Shown here piece after piece: positions 32,794-43,868 of a stretch of DNA of 64,000 bases. Position numbers and translations under genes: made by a program. This DNA is from an uncultured Algibacter sp. GTDB taxonomy: Bacteria > Bacteroidota > Bacteroidia > Flavobacteriales > Flavobacteriaceae. The notes below the pieces were generated by a model. The model worked only from the letters and a program-made list of their open reading frames with translations. It searched no databases and was not told where the DNA came from. Position 1 is the stretch's first letter, and the number at the start of each line of letters is the position of its first letter. The DNA lies in NCBI GenBank assembly GCA_938003745.1, contig CALKXS010000102.1:1-64000 (forward strand), given 5' to 3'.

Positions 32794-35091
32794 ATGAGTA
32801 AACCGAATAAACGCAGCGAAGCTTTAACATATCACGAAAAGCCAACTCCAGGAAAAATACAAGTAGTGCCAACCAAAAAATATGCAACACAAAGAGATTT
32901 ATCTTTAGCATATTCCCCTGGTGTAGCAGAACCTTGTTTAGAAATAGAAAAAGATAAAGACAATGCTTATAATTATACAGCTAAAGGTAATCTTGTTGCT
33001 GTAATATCTAACGGTACAGCTGTTTTAGGGTTAGGTAATATTGGGCCAGAAGCATCTAAGCCTGTAATGGAAGGTAAAGGTTTGCTTTTTAAAATTTTTG
33101 CAGATATTGATGTTTTTGATATTGAGGTAGATACCGAAAATATTGATGAGTTTATAGAAACGGTAAAAAATATAGCACCTACTTTTGGAGGGATTAACCT
33201 TGAAGATATAAAAGCACCTGAAGCTTTTGAAATAGAAAGAAGACTTAAGGAAGAATTAGATATCCCTGTAATGCACGATGACCAACATGGTACAGCAATA
33301 ATTTCGGCAGCTGCCTTAATTAATGCTTTAGAGATTGCAGACAAAGATATTGATAAAGTGAGAATAGTTATTAGTGGCGCTGGAGCAGCTGCTATTTCAT
33401 GTTCTCGTTTGTATCAAGCATGTGGTGCAAAACGAGAAAACATGGTAATGCTAGATAGTAAAGGCGTTATTAGAGATGATAGGGATAATTTAACATCTCA
33501 AAAAGCTGAGTTTGCTACACATAGAAAAATAGATACACTTGATGAAGCTATGATAGATGCCGATGTTTTTATTGGTTTATCTATGGCTGATATAGTAACT
33601 TCAGATATGTTATTGGTAATGGCAGACAATCCTATTGTTTTTGCTATGGCTAACCCAAATCCAGAAATAGAATACCAGTTAGCTATTGATACACGTGATG
33701 ATATTATTATGGCTACAGGGCGTAGTGATCATCCAAATCAAGTTAATAATGTACTGGGATTTCCTTTTATTTTTAGAGGCGCTTTAGATGTTCGTGCTAG
33801 TGCTATTAATGAAGAGATGAAAATGGCAGCGGTTAATGCTTTAGCTAAATTAGCTAAAGAGCCAGTTCCAGAACAAGTAAATATAGCTTACGGAAAAACG
33901 AGATTGACTTTTGGTAAAGATTACATCATTCCAAAACCTTTTGATCCTCGTTTAATAGCAGAAGTGCCACCTGCAGTGGCAAAAGCCGCTATGGAAAGTG
34001 GTGTAGCCAAATACCCTATTTCAGATTGGGAGAAATATAAAGATACACTTAGAGAGCGTTTAGGCTCAGATAATAAGTTAGTTAGGTTATTACATAATAG
34101 AGCGAAATTAGATCCAAAGCGTGTTGTATTTGCTGAAGCAGATCAACTAGCTGTGGTTAAAGCGGCTCAAATTGTTCATGAGGAAGGTATTGCTATTCCT
34201 ATTTTATTAGGAAGAAAAGAGACTATTGAAGAATTAATGACGGAAATAGGTTTTGATGCTGATATATTGATCGTAGATCCAAAGACAGAAGAAGAAAATC
34301 CTCGGAAAAATAAATATGCTAAAGTCTACTGGGAACAACGTAAACGAAGAGGGGTAACATATTATGCTGCTCAGCGTTTAATGAGAGAACGTAATTATTT
34401 TGCGGCTATGATGGTGAACGAAGGCGACGCAGATGCTTTGGTTTCGGGATATTCGCGTAGTTACCCAACAGTAGTAAAACCGATGTTGGAATTAATTGGT
34501 ATGGCAAAAGGGGCAACTCGAATTGCGACAACTAATGTAATGATGACAAAACGAGGACCTTTATTTTTAAGTGATACGTCTATCAATATAAACCCAAATT
34601 CAAGAGATTTATATAAGATAGCTCAAATGACGTCAAGTGTTGTTAAAATGTTTGGTCTTGAACCAGTAATGGCAATGACTTCTTATTCAAACTTTGGGTC
34701 TTCTCAAAATATTGAGGCTACAAAAATGAGAGATGCAGTTGCTTTGTTACATCGTAATCAGCCAGATTTAATTGTTGATGGTGAATTGCAAACAGATTTT
34801 GCTTTAAATAACGAAATGTTACAAGATCAATTTCCGTTTTCTAAATTGGCAGGAAAAAAGGTTAATACTTTAATCTTTCCTAATTTAGATTCAGCAAATA
34901 TCACTTATAAATTATTGAAAGAGTTGAACCAAGCAGAATCTATTGGGCCAATTATGATGGGTATGCGAAAACCGGTTCATATTCTTCAATTACATGCAAG
35001 TGTAGATGAAATTGTAAACATGACCGCAATAGCGGTTATAGATGCGCAGCATAAAGAAAAATGGGAAATGGAGCATCCATCATCAAACTAG
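32794..35091 (+). CDS. maeB: NADP-dependent malic enzyme with C-terminal phosphotransacetylase-like domain
   Basis: 765 aa; LAYSPGVAEPC, HDDQHGTAIISAAAL, then a PTA-like region (VVFAEADQ, ALVSGYSRSYPTVVKPML). Confidence 0.96.
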   Translation: MSKPNKRSEALTYHEKPTPGKIQVVPTKKYATQRDLSLAYSPGVAEPCLEIEKDKDNAYNYTAKGNLVAVISNGTAVLGLGNIGPEASKPVMEGKGLLFKIFADIDVFDIEVDTENIDEFIETVKNIAPTFGGINLEDIKAPEAFEIERRLKEELDIPVMHDDQHGTAIISAAALINALEIADKDIDKVRIVISGAGAAAISCSRLYQACGAKRENMVMLDSKGVIRDDRDNLTSQKAEFATHRKIDTLDEAMIDADVFIGLSMADIVTSDMLLVMADNPIVFAMANPNPEIEYQLAIDTRDDIIMATGRSDHPNQVNNVLGFPFIFRGALDVRASAINEEMKMAAVNALAKLAKEPVPEQVNIAYGKTRLTFGKDYIIPKPFDPRLIAEVPPAVAKAAMESGVAKYPISDWEKYKDTLRERLGSDNKLVRLLHNRAKLDPKRVVFAEADQLAVVKAAQIVHEEGIAIPILLGRKETIEELMTEIGFDADILIVDPKTEEENPRKNKYAKVYWEQRKRRGVTYYAAQRLMRERNYFAAMMVNEGDADALVSGYSRSYPTVVKPMLELIGMAKGATRIATTNVMMTKRGPLFLSDTSININPNSRDLYKIAQMTSSVVKMFGLEPVMAMTSYSNFGSSQNIEATKMRDAVALLHRNQPDLIVDGELQTDFALNNEMLQDQFPFSKLAGKKVNTLIFPNLDSANITYKLLKELNQAESIGPIMMGMRKPVHILQLHASVDEIVNMTAIAVIDAQHKEKWEMEHPSSN

Positions 35092-35143
35092 GCAATTAGA
35101 AAATAATTTCCTTACATTTGAGGAGTCAACAAATCGTAGTAAA

Positions 35144-35725
35144 ATGATAACACATATTCAAGGAAAACTTACCGAGAAAAATCCAACCCATGTGGTAATG
35201 GATTGTAATGGAGTTGGTTATATGTTGAATATTTCCTTGCACACTTTTTCTCAAATTCCAGATAACGAATATTTAAAATTATTTACACATTTGCAAGTCA
35301 AAGAAGATTCTCATACACTTTATGGGTTTTCATCTATTGCAGAGCGTGAAATATTTAGATTATTAATATCGGTAAGTGGTATTGGGGCATCAATAGCAAG
35401 AACCATGTTGTCATCTTTAACGCCTGTTCAAGTTAGAGAAGGTATTGCCACAGCAGATGTCGCTTTAATTCAATCTATAAAAGGTATTGGTGCAAAAACA
35501 GCACAGCGTGTTATTTTAGATCTTAAAGACAAGGTTTTGAAGATTTACGATATAGACGAAGTTTCTGTAAATAAAGGCAATACCAACAAAGATGAAGCGT
35601 TATCTGCTTTAGAAGTTCTTGGATTTGTTAAAAAACAAGCGGAACGTATGGTAGATAAAATTGTAGCGGCTCAACCAGAAGCCAGTGTTGAAGATATTAT
35701 TAAACAGGCTTTAAAAAATTTATAA
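35144..35725 (+). CDS. ruvA: Holliday junction branch migration protein RuvA
   Basis: MITHIQGKLTEKNPTHVVMDCNGVGYMLNIS; HhH motifs LLISVSGIGASIARTML and SIKGIGAKTAQRVILDLKDK. Confidence 0.97.
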   Translation: MITHIQGKLTEKNPTHVVMDCNGVGYMLNISLHTFSQIPDNEYLKLFTHLQVKEDSHTLYGFSSIAEREIFRLLISVSGIGASIARTMLSSLTPVQVREGIATADVALIQSIKGIGAKTAQRVILDLKDKVLKIYDIDEVSVNKGNTNKDEALSALEVLGFVKKQAERMVDKIVAAQPEASVEDIIKQALKNL

Positions 35726-35730
35726 TAGAT

Positions 35731-38700
35731 TTGAATACAGATAATTATAATTTAAGAGAATTGATTATAAGACGTCGTACTAAGCATGCTAAATGTGCTT
35801 TTTTACTTTTAGCTCTCTTATTTTCTTTTTCGGTGTGGTCTCAACAACCAACTCAAGATTCTGTAAAAACAGGATTTAATTTAGGAACAATAAAAATACC
35901 TAAATCTACCAGTATAGAATCTAAATACACCTATGATGCGGTTACAGATCGTTATATTTATACAGAAAAAATAGGCGATTTTAATATTAATTATCCAATT
36001 ATATTAACTCCAAAGGAATTCCAAGCTTTGGTTGCTAAAGAGAATTTAAAATCATATTATAAAGGAAAAATTGATGCTTTTGAAGGGAAAAAGGAAGGGG
36101 CTGAAGATGATCAGAAAAACTTATTACCAGAGTTTTATATAAATTCAGATTTATTTGCAACTATTTTTGGAAGCAATACTATTGAGGTTGTCCCTCAAGG
36201 ATCTGTTGAAATGGATTTAGGTATTTTGTTTTCAAAACAAGATAACCCATCATTCTCACCAAGAAATAGAAGTAATTTTACTTTTGATTTTGATCAAAGA
36301 ATTAGCTTAAGTTTATTAGGTAAAGTAGGAACGCGTGTTCAGGTAAATGCTAATTATGATACACAATCTACCTTTGATTTTCAAAATCTTATAAAATTAG
36401 AATTCGATCCTACTGCGGGAGGAGGAGAGGATTCTATCATTCAAAAAATAGAAATTGGTAATGTAAGTATGCCGCTAAATAGCTCTTTAATAACAGGGGC
36501 TCAAAGTTTATTTGGTGTAAAAGCGCAATTACAATTTGGTAAAACAACAGTAACAGGCATTTTTTCTGAACAAAAATCTGAAGCTACAACGGTAGTGTCT
36601 CAAGGAGGAGGAACACTTGAAGAATTTGAATTATTTGCCAGAGATTACGATGAAAATCGTCACTTCTTTTTAGCTCAGTATTTTAGAGAAACTTATGATA
36701 GCTCTCTAGAAAATTACCCTTTTATAAATAATGGAGGTTTACAAATAACTAGACTTGAAGTTTGGGTTACAAATAGAAGCAATAGAACAGATAATGTTAG
36801 AAATATTGTAGCTATTCAAGATTTAGGTGAAACTAATAAAGTAGAATCTACAGTTCCCGTTTCTGGAGCACCGGGAGCATTGCCAGATAATAAAAATAAT
36901 GGATTTAATCCAACAGCTATAGGTGCTGGTTCAATATTAACTCAAGCTATTAGAGATGTGGCCACGGTACAACAAGGTTTTGGTGCCTTGTCTGGTGAAG
37001 TACGTGAAGGTTTTGATTATGCTAAGCTTGAAAATTCAAGAAAATTAATTAATGGACAAGAATATGCTTTTAATTCGCAATTGGGTTATATTTCGTTAAA
37101 CCAACGTTTAAATAATGATGAGGTTTTAGCAGTTGCGTTTCAATATACAATTAGAGGAGAAGTACATCAAGTTGGCGAATTTGCTAATGATGGTGTTGAT
37201 GCGACTGACGTAACAACAAACGGTGATGGAGATGTTACCTCTGTTGTTAATACTAATTTAGTTTTAAAACTATTAAAGAGTAGTATTACTAATGTGACTC
37301 AGCCAATTTGGGATTTAATGATGAAAAATATATACGATACAGGCGCGTATAATTTGAGTTCTGAAGATTTTAAATTAAATATATTTTATAATGAAGCATC
37401 CCCGCTTAATTATATTACACCAGTAGATGGAACTACATTTCCTGTTTTTGATAATCTTACGCCTTCAAATACAAATGATGATAGAGAAATCTCAGAAACA
37501 CCTTTATTAAGATTATTCAATTTAGATAAATTGAATTTTAATAATGATCCACAAAGTAACGGAGATGGTTTTTTCGATTTTGTACCTAGTTTAACGGTAT
37601 TACCTCAAAATGGAAAAATAATATTTACTAAAGTTGAGCCTTTTGGTCGCTATTTATTTGACCTTTTAGATGACGATAGTAATCCAAGTAATAATGATAC
37701 AGATTATCAAGAGGATGAATATACTAACCTAAATCAAGAAAAGTATGTTTATGATGTGCTATACAAAAGCACAAAAGCGGCTGCTTTAGAAGAAATAGAA
37801 AAGAACAAGTTTCAAATAAAAGGGCGTTATAAATCTTCAGGAGGAGATGGTATCCCTTTAGGGGCGTTTAATGTACCAAGAGGTTCTGTCAAAGTAACAG
37901 CTGGTGGTCGTGTTTTATCTGAAGGTATAGATTATACGGTTAATTATCAATTGGGGCGTGTTCAAATTTTAGATGAAGCCTTGAAAGCATCAAATATACC
38001 AATTCAAGTATCTACAGAAAACAATGCTGTTTTTGGTCAGCAAACAAAACGTTTTACAGGTGTTAATGTCGAACATAAGTTTAACGAAAATTTTGTTTTG
38101 GGTGCTACACTTTTAAACCTTAATGAACGTCCAATTACTCAAAAGGCGAATTACGGTACAGAACCTATCAACAATACTATTTTTGGATTTAATGGCAATT
38201 ATGCAACTGAAATACCTTTCTTAACGCGTTTGGCAAACAAGTTGCCAAATATAGACACTGATATACCATCTAATTTATCCGTTAGAGGTGAGTTTGCGTA
38301 TTTAGCACCTGGAGCTCCAAAAGGAACAAACTTAAATGGAGAAGCAACTTCTTATGTAGATGATTTTGAAGGATCTCAAAATGCTATCGATTTAAAATCT
38401 CAACAATCTTGGTTTTTATCTAGTAGACCAGAAAAATTGGGACGTTTTTATACTGAAGGGTTAGAGGATGATGATGGAATTCAAAACGGATTTGAGCGTG
38501 GGCTTTTAAACTGGTACTCTATTGATCCAATTTTTTACAGTAGCCAACGTCCAGTCGAAATATCAGATGAAGATGTATCTGGCTTGTATTCTAGTCGTGT
38601 TTTTATTAATGAGTTGTTTCCTGATAGAGATTTGGTGCAAGGACAAACATCTGTTATGAATACATTAGATTTAGCCTATTACCCAGAAGAAAGAGGACCT

Positions 38701-41700
38701 TATAATTTTCAAACAACAAATATTGATACTAATCTTTTAACAGAACCTCAAAATTCTTGGGCAGGTATTACACGTCAATTAACATCGTCAGATTTAGAAC
38801 AAGCTAATGTAGAGTATATAGAGTTTTGGTTACAGGATCCATTTCAGGATAATCCTTCTAATTTAGGTGGTAAGTTGGTTTTTAATCTTGGAAATATTTC
38901 AGAAGATATTATTAAGGATGGAAGAAAACTTTATGAAAACGGATTACCTCAAGATGGAAATGTTAGTTTGTTGCCAGCAACTGCTTGGGGATCTGTAGTT
39001 CCTCAAAATCAATCATTAATTTATGCTTTTGATTCTACAGGAGAAGAAAGAAGAAATCAAGATGTTGGATATGATGGGTATGATGATAATGAAGAGATAG
39101 CTAATTTTGGAACAGCATTTGGTGATGACCCAGCAAATGATAATTATTCTTATTTTTTAAATACAGAAGGAAATCTTTTTGAACGTTATAAAAAATACAA
39201 TGGTGTTGAAGGTAACACCCCTGATACATTTTCAGATACACAAAGAGCAGGAAACACTCAGCCAGATGTAGAGGATATTAATCGTGACAATACTATGAAT
39301 ACGATTAATAGTTATTTTGAGTATGAATTAGATATTACTCCTAGTTCACTAAATATAAATAACGAATTTATTGTAGATACTAAGAATGTAGATACTGAAA
39401 GTAATGCTAGAAATTTGCCTAACGGCGATGTGGTTTACCCTAAATGGTATTTATTTAGAATTCCTGTAGCTAAGTACAATAATGCTATTGGGGGAATTAC
39501 AGATTTTAGATCTATTCGTTTTACAAGAATGTATTTAAAAGAATTTGAACAAAATACAGTATTTCGTTTTGGTACTTTAGATTTAGTTAGAAGTGATTGG
39601 AGACGTTACCAACAAACACTCGATAGTAAAGCCTTTAATGTTAACGATGAGAATACAGATTTTTCTGTAGGTATTATTGGTACTATTGAAAATGAAGGAA
39701 GTTATGATAGCCCTCCAGGAATTGATCCAGAAGAGTTGTTTAATAACAATACCGTTGTTAGACAAAATGAGCAGTCTTTAGTAGTTAATGTATGTGATTT
39801 AGAAGGTGAAGACTCTAGGGCGGTTTATAAAAATATAAATATTGATATGCGTCAATATAAACGTTTAAGAATGTTTATACACGCCCAAAAAGGAGACGCA
39901 GGGAATTTAACGGATGATCAATTGGTTGGATTTATTCGTATGGGTAATGATTTAACACAGAATTATTATCAAATAGAAGTACCATTAAAAGTGTCTACAG
40001 GAACATCAAGATCTGATCTTTGGCCAGATGTAAATGAAATTAACTTGCCTATTGAAATTTTAGGAGATATTAAAGCACAAGGAATTTCAGATATGACTCT
40101 TTCTAATGAAAACCCTACGTTTTACGATGTTATTAATGGAGAAGCAGTTCCTGTTGTTTCAGATGAGTTTTCAGGATATGTTCAAGGTCAGCATCGTGTT
40201 GCTATTAAAGGAAATCCTAATTTTGGAGACATAAGAACTTTAATGGTTGGTGTAAAAAATGCATCAACAGATAATAATGTTTGTGCGCAAGTTTGGTTTA
40301 ACGAATTACGTTTATCTGGTTTAGAAAATGAAGGAGGATGGGCAGCTGTATTAAGTGTAGATACTAATGTTGCAGATTTTGCAAATGTGAGTGCAACAGG
40401 AAGACGTAGTACTTCTGGGTTTGGAACTATAGAACAAGGTCCTAGCGAGCGTAGTTTAGAAGATGTTAAACAATATGATGTTGTTACTAATGTTAATATT
40501 GGGCAATTATTACCAAAAAAATGGGGCGTACAATTACCATTTAATTACGCGCAAAGCGAAGAAACTATTACACCTAAGTATGATCAGTTTTATAAAGATT
40601 TAACTTTAGAGTCTCGATTGGATGCAGCAGCAAATAATGAAGAAAGAGAAGAAATAAAACAAAACTCAGAAGATTATACTAAGCGTCAAAGCGTTAATTT
40701 TATTGGAGTAAGAAAAACAAGAACAACAGATAAAACACCTCGTTTTTATGACGTTGAAAACTTGACGTTCAATTATTCTTATAATAAAATGGAACATCGA
40801 GATTTCGAAATAGAAAACTCGGTAAACAAAACGGTAAGAGTTGGTGCTAATTATGTATTTAATTTTAACCCAATTACAGTAGAGCCATTAAAAAAGAATG
40901 ATTCTATTTTTAAAAGCAAGTATTGGAAAGTTATAAAAGATTTCAACTTCAATTTATTGCCAACAAGTTTTACTATAAATACAGATTTTAATAGACAATT
41001 TAACAGACAGAAATTTAGAGAAATAGATTTAGGAGGTGATAATATTGGTATTGAAGAGCTATTTAGAAGGAATTATACATTTGATTTTCAGTACACTATT
41101 AATTATAATTTAACAAAATCATTACAACTTAATTTTACATCAGCAAATAATAATATAGTACGTAATTATTTTAAAGATAATATTGTAAACGGAGAGCAAG
41201 ATCCTAGTTTAGATGTTTGGGATGGTTTTCTTGATTTTGGAGATCCTAATAGACAAAATCAAGATTTAGGAATTTCATACCAATTGCCATTAAATAAAAT
41301 TCCAACATTTAATTTTATAGATGCTACATATCAATATAGCGGGAACTTCCAATGGCAAAAAGGATCAGATTTATATGGGCAAGCTATAGGAACTGGAGAA
41401 GAAATAAATACAATTCAAAATGCTAACACGCACAATATTAATGTAACTTTAGATATGAAAAAGTTCTATAAATACATTGGGTTAGTTAAAAAGCCAATTC
41501 GTACGGTGCGTACAAGAACAAAAACACTTCCAGGTGGCCCTCTAGGAGCGCCACAAACAAAAACAACAACTAAGAAAAGTAAAAACAAATCTATTACTAA
41601 ACTTTTAAATGCCGGAGTTGATATTTTAACAAGTATTAGGCGTGTTCAAATTAATTATTCTGAAAATAATGGTACGGTATTACCTGGTTATACTAGAACT

Positions 41701-42993
41701 CCAGGTATTGTTGGTACGTTAAAACCAACATTAGGGTACACTTTTGGAAGTCAGAGCGATGTAAGGTCTTTATCAGCTAGAAAAGGCTGGTTAACTGTGT
41801 TTGATGAATTTAATCAACAATATACAGAAACTCATACTAAACAATTAGATGTTTCTGCAAGTTTAGAACCTATTAAAGATTTAAAAATAGACATAGTTGG
41901 TAACAGAGCATTCTATGAGAATTATGCTGAAAATTATAGAGTTGATGTTAATGGAGATGACAGAGAATATGTGTCATTAACACCAAATACATTTGGCAAC
42001 TTTAATATTTCTACATTATTAATTAAAACAGCTTTTAGTAAAAGTGATGAAGCAACATCAGATGCGTTTAATGATTTTAGAGTAAATCGTTTAATTGTAG
42101 CAAGACGTTTAGCGGCAGAACGTGGAGTTGATGTTACAGATGTTGATACAGAAGGGTATCCAAAAGGGTTTGGAAAAAATAGTCAATCTGTATTATTGCC
42201 GTCATTTTTAGCTGCGTATTCGGGTAAGGATCCTTCTAAGATAAAAACTAGTGCATTTAGAAATGTTCCGTTACCAAACTGGGATTTAAAATATACAGGA
42301 TTCATGAAGTTTAAATGGTTTAAAGAGCGTTTTAAACGTTTTTCTTTAACTCATGGTTATAGATCGACATATACAATAAATCAATTTCAAACTAATCTAG
42401 ATTATACCGCTCCAAATTATAGTATCCCCTATGATGATTTAAGTACGGAAGAGGCTATAGATCAATTAGACCAATCTGGAAGTTATAAGAGTGAAACACT
42501 ATATAGTAATATAAACTTAACAGAAACGTTTAGTCCATTAGTAAGAATAGATATGGAAATGAAAAACTCCATTAAAATTCTAGCTGAAATAAAAAAGGAC
42601 AGGTTGTTATCTTTAAGTTTTGATAATAATTTAATGACTGAGATTCAGGGTAACGAATATATCTTTGGTTTAGGGTATCGAATAAAAGATGTACGTATAA
42701 AGTCAAATTTAGCAGGTCCTAAAAAGCGAATAGTAAGTGATCTTAATATGAAGGCAGATATTTCTGTAAGAGATAATAAAACAATTATTAGGTATTTAGA
42801 CCTAGAAAATAATCAAGTAACATCTGGTCAAACCATCTGGGGATTAAAATATTCTGCTGATTATTCGTTTAGCAAAAACTTAACTGGAATCTTTTATTTT
42901 GATTATTCTTTCTCAGAATATGCGATTTCTACTGCATTTCCTCAAACAACAATACGTTCAGGATTTACTTTACGATATAATTTCGGAAATTAA
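35731..42993 (+). CDS. sprA: Gliding motility/type IX secretion outer-membrane translocon SprA
   Basis: 2420 aa; signal peptide, SVEMDLGILFSKQDNP, RISLSLLGKVGTRVQVNANYDTQSTFDFQNLIKLEF; ruvA-sprA-gcvH synteny. Probable TTG start. Confidence 0.97.
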   Translation: MNTDNYNLRELIIRRRTKHAKCAFLLLALLFSFSVWSQQPTQDSVKTGFNLGTIKIPKSTSIESKYTYDAVTDRYIYTEKIGDFNINYPIILTPKEFQALVAKENLKSYYKGKIDAFEGKKEGAEDDQKNLLPEFYINSDLFATIFGSNTIEVVPQGSVEMDLGILFSKQDNPSFSPRNRSNFTFDFDQRISLSLLGKVGTRVQVNANYDTQSTFDFQNLIKLEFDPTAGGGEDSIIQKIEIGNVSMPLNSSLITGAQSLFGVKAQLQFGKTTVTGIFSEQKSEATTVVSQGGGTLEEFELFARDYDENRHFFLAQYFRETYDSSLENYPFINNGGLQITRLEVWVTNRSNRTDNVRNIVAIQDLGETNKVESTVPVSGAPGALPDNKNNGFNPTAIGAGSILTQAIRDVATVQQGFGALSGEVREGFDYAKLENSRKLINGQEYAFNSQLGYISLNQRLNNDEVLAVAFQYTIRGEVHQVGEFANDGVDATDVTTNGDGDVTSVVNTNLVLKLLKSSITNVTQPIWDLMMKNIYDTGAYNLSSEDFKLNIFYNEASPLNYITPVDGTTFPVFDNLTPSNTNDDREISETPLLRLFNLDKLNFNNDPQSNGDGFFDFVPSLTVLPQNGKIIFTKVEPFGRYLFDLLDDDSNPSNNDTDYQEDEYTNLNQEKYVYDVLYKSTKAAALEEIEKNKFQIKGRYKSSGGDGIPLGAFNVPRGSVKVTAGGRVLSEGIDYTVNYQLGRVQILDEALKASNIPIQVSTENNAVFGQQTKRFTGVNVEHKFNENFVLGATLLNLNERPITQKANYGTEPINNTIFGFNGNYATEIPFLTRLANKLPNIDTDIPSNLSVRGEFAYLAPGAPKGTNLNGEATSYVDDFEGSQNAIDLKSQQSWFLSSRPEKLGRFYTEGLEDDDGIQNGFERGLLNWYSIDPIFYSSQRPVEISDEDVSGLYSSRVFINELFPDRDLVQGQTSVMNTLDLAYYPEERGPYNFQTTNIDTNLLTEPQNSWAGITRQLTSSDLEQANVEYIEFWLQDPFQDNPSNLGGKLVFNLGNISEDIIKDGRKLYENGLPQDGNVSLLPATAWGSVVPQNQSLIYAFDSTGEERRNQDVGYDGYDDNEEIANFGTAFGDDPANDNYSYFLNTEGNLFERYKKYNGVEGNTPDTFSDTQRAGNTQPDVEDINRDNTMNTINSYFEYELDITPSSLNINNEFIVDTKNVDTESNARNLPNGDVVYPKWYLFRIPVAKYNNAIGGITDFRSIRFTRMYLKEFEQNTVFRFGTLDLVRSDWRRYQQTLDSKAFNVNDENTDFSVGIIGTIENEGSYDSPPGIDPEELFNNNTVVRQNEQSLVVNVCDLEGEDSRAVYKNINIDMRQYKRLRMFIHAQKGDAGNLTDDQLVGFIRMGNDLTQNYYQIEVPLKVSTGTSRSDLWPDVNEINLPIEILGDIKAQGISDMTLSNENPTFYDVINGEAVPVVSDEFSGYVQGQHRVAIKGNPNFGDIRTLMVGVKNASTDNNVCAQVWFNELRLSGLENEGGWAAVLSVDTNVADFANVSATGRRSTSGFGTIEQGPSERSLEDVKQYDVVTNVNIGQLLPKKWGVQLPFNYAQSEETITPKYDQFYKDLTLESRLDAAANNEEREEIKQNSEDYTKRQSVNFIGVRKTRTTDKTPRFYDVENLTFNYSYNKMEHRDFEIENSVNKTVRVGANYVFNFNPITVEPLKKNDSIFKSKYWKVIKDFNFNLLPTSFTINTDFNRQFNRQKFREIDLGGDNIGIEELFRRNYTFDFQYTINYNLTKSLQLNFTSANNNIVRNYFKDNIVNGEQDPSLDVWDGFLDFGDPNRQNQDLGISYQLPLNKIPTFNFIDATYQYSGNFQWQKGSDLYGQAIGTGEEINTIQNANTHNINVTLDMKKFYKYIGLVKKPIRTVRTRTKTLPGGPLGAPQTKTTTKKSKNKSITKLLNAGVDILTSIRRVQINYSENNGTVLPGYTRTPGIVGTLKPTLGYTFGSQSDVRSLSARKGWLTVFDEFNQQYTETHTKQLDVSASLEPIKDLKIDIVGNRAFYENYAENYRVDVNGDDREYVSLTPNTFGNFNISTLLIKTAFSKSDEATSDAFNDFRVNRLIVARRLAAERGVDVTDVDTEGYPKGFGKNSQSVLLPSFLAAYSGKDPSKIKTSAFRNVPLPNWDLKYTGFMKFKWFKERFKRFSLTHGYRSTYTINQFQTNLDYTAPNYSIPYDDLSTEEAIDQLDQSGSYKSETLYSNINLTETFSPLVRIDMEMKNSIKILAEIKKDRLLSLSFDNNLMTEIQGNEYIFGLGYRIKDVRIKSNLAGPKKRIVSDLNMKADISVRDNKTIIRYLDLENNQVTSGQTIWGLKYSADYSFSKNLTGIFYFDYSFSEYAISTAFPQTTIRSGFTLRYNFGN

Positions 42994-43004
42994 CAGTTTC
43001 CTTA

Positions 43005-43035
43005 TTTGATTATATATTTTGAATAAATACATTTG
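43005..43035 (+). promoter_or_regulatory. Promoter for gcvH (TTTG - 19 nt - TACATTTG)
   Basis: TTTG 43005-43008, 19 nt spacer, TACATTTG 43028-43035. Confidence 0.7.
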
Positions 43036-43059
43036 TGAAAATAATTTAAATAAAAAATA

Positions 43060-43440
43060 ATGAATATACCTTCAGAATTAAAATATACAAAAGATCATGA
43101 GTGGATTGCGATTAATGGAGATGTTGCAACAATTGGTATTACAGATTTTGCTCAAAGCGAATTAGGTGATATTGTTTATGTAGAAGTTGAAACACTAGAT
43201 GAGACTTTAGATGCTGATGAGATTTTTGGAACAGTGGAAGCTGTTAAAACAGTGTCAGATTTATTTTTGCCTCTTTCAGGTGAAATAATCGAATTTAATG
43301 AAGCTTTAGAAGATGAGCCAGAAAGTGTAAATACAGATCCTTACGGAACTGGCTGGATGATTAAGGTTAAAATATCTGATGTTTCTCAAGTAGAAAGATT
43401 AATGTCTTCAGAAGATTATAAAGCTTTAATAGGTGCTTAA
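43060..43440 (+). CDS. gcvH: Glycine cleavage system H protein
   Basis: KYTKDHEWI, FGTVEAVKTVSDLFLPLSGEI lipoyl-lysine motif. Confidence 0.97.
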   Translation: MNIPSELKYTKDHEWIAINGDVATIGITDFAQSELGDIVYVEVETLDETLDADEIFGTVEAVKTVSDLFLPLSGEIIEFNEALEDEPESVNTDPYGTGWMIKVKISDVSQVERLMSSEDYKALIGA

Positions 43441-43798
43441 AAAACTTTTATTAGTAGCAAGTATTATTTATACATTAACGTTACTAACAGTTTGTTTGAT
43501 TAACCTAAATAATGCACCAAAAATTGAAATTTCGCATGGCGATAAAATATTTCATTTTTTAACATATTGTGTCTTAACAGTATTGTGGGTATATACTTTT
43601 GTTTTAAACTTTAATTGGCCAAAGAAGAAATCAATATTAGTTGCTGGTATAGGAGCTGTTTTATTTGGTATGCTTATTGAAGTATTACAAGGAAGCTTAA
43701 CATCAACAAGAACTTTTGATTATTATGATGCTTTGGCTAATAGTTTAGGTGCATTAACGATGTCTTTATTACTAATAAAAAAGAGAATTGTGAGTTAA
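43433..43798 (+). CDS. VanZ-family membrane protein
   Basis: 121 aa; GDKIFHFLTYCVLTVLW and FGMLIEVLQGSLTSTRTFDYYDALANSLGAL; GTG start overlapping gcvH. Confidence 0.88.
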   Translation: MLKKLLLVASIIYTLTLLTVCLINLNNAPKIEISHGDKIFHFLTYCVLTVLWVYTFVLNFNWPKKKSILVAGIGAVLFGMLIEVLQGSLTSTRTFDYYDALANSLGALTMSLLLIKKRIVS

Positions 43799-43868
43799 AA
43801 TAATATAAAGGCTTGTTTTTTTGATAAATAAATAGTTATTTTATCAACCATCTAAAACAGATAAAAAT

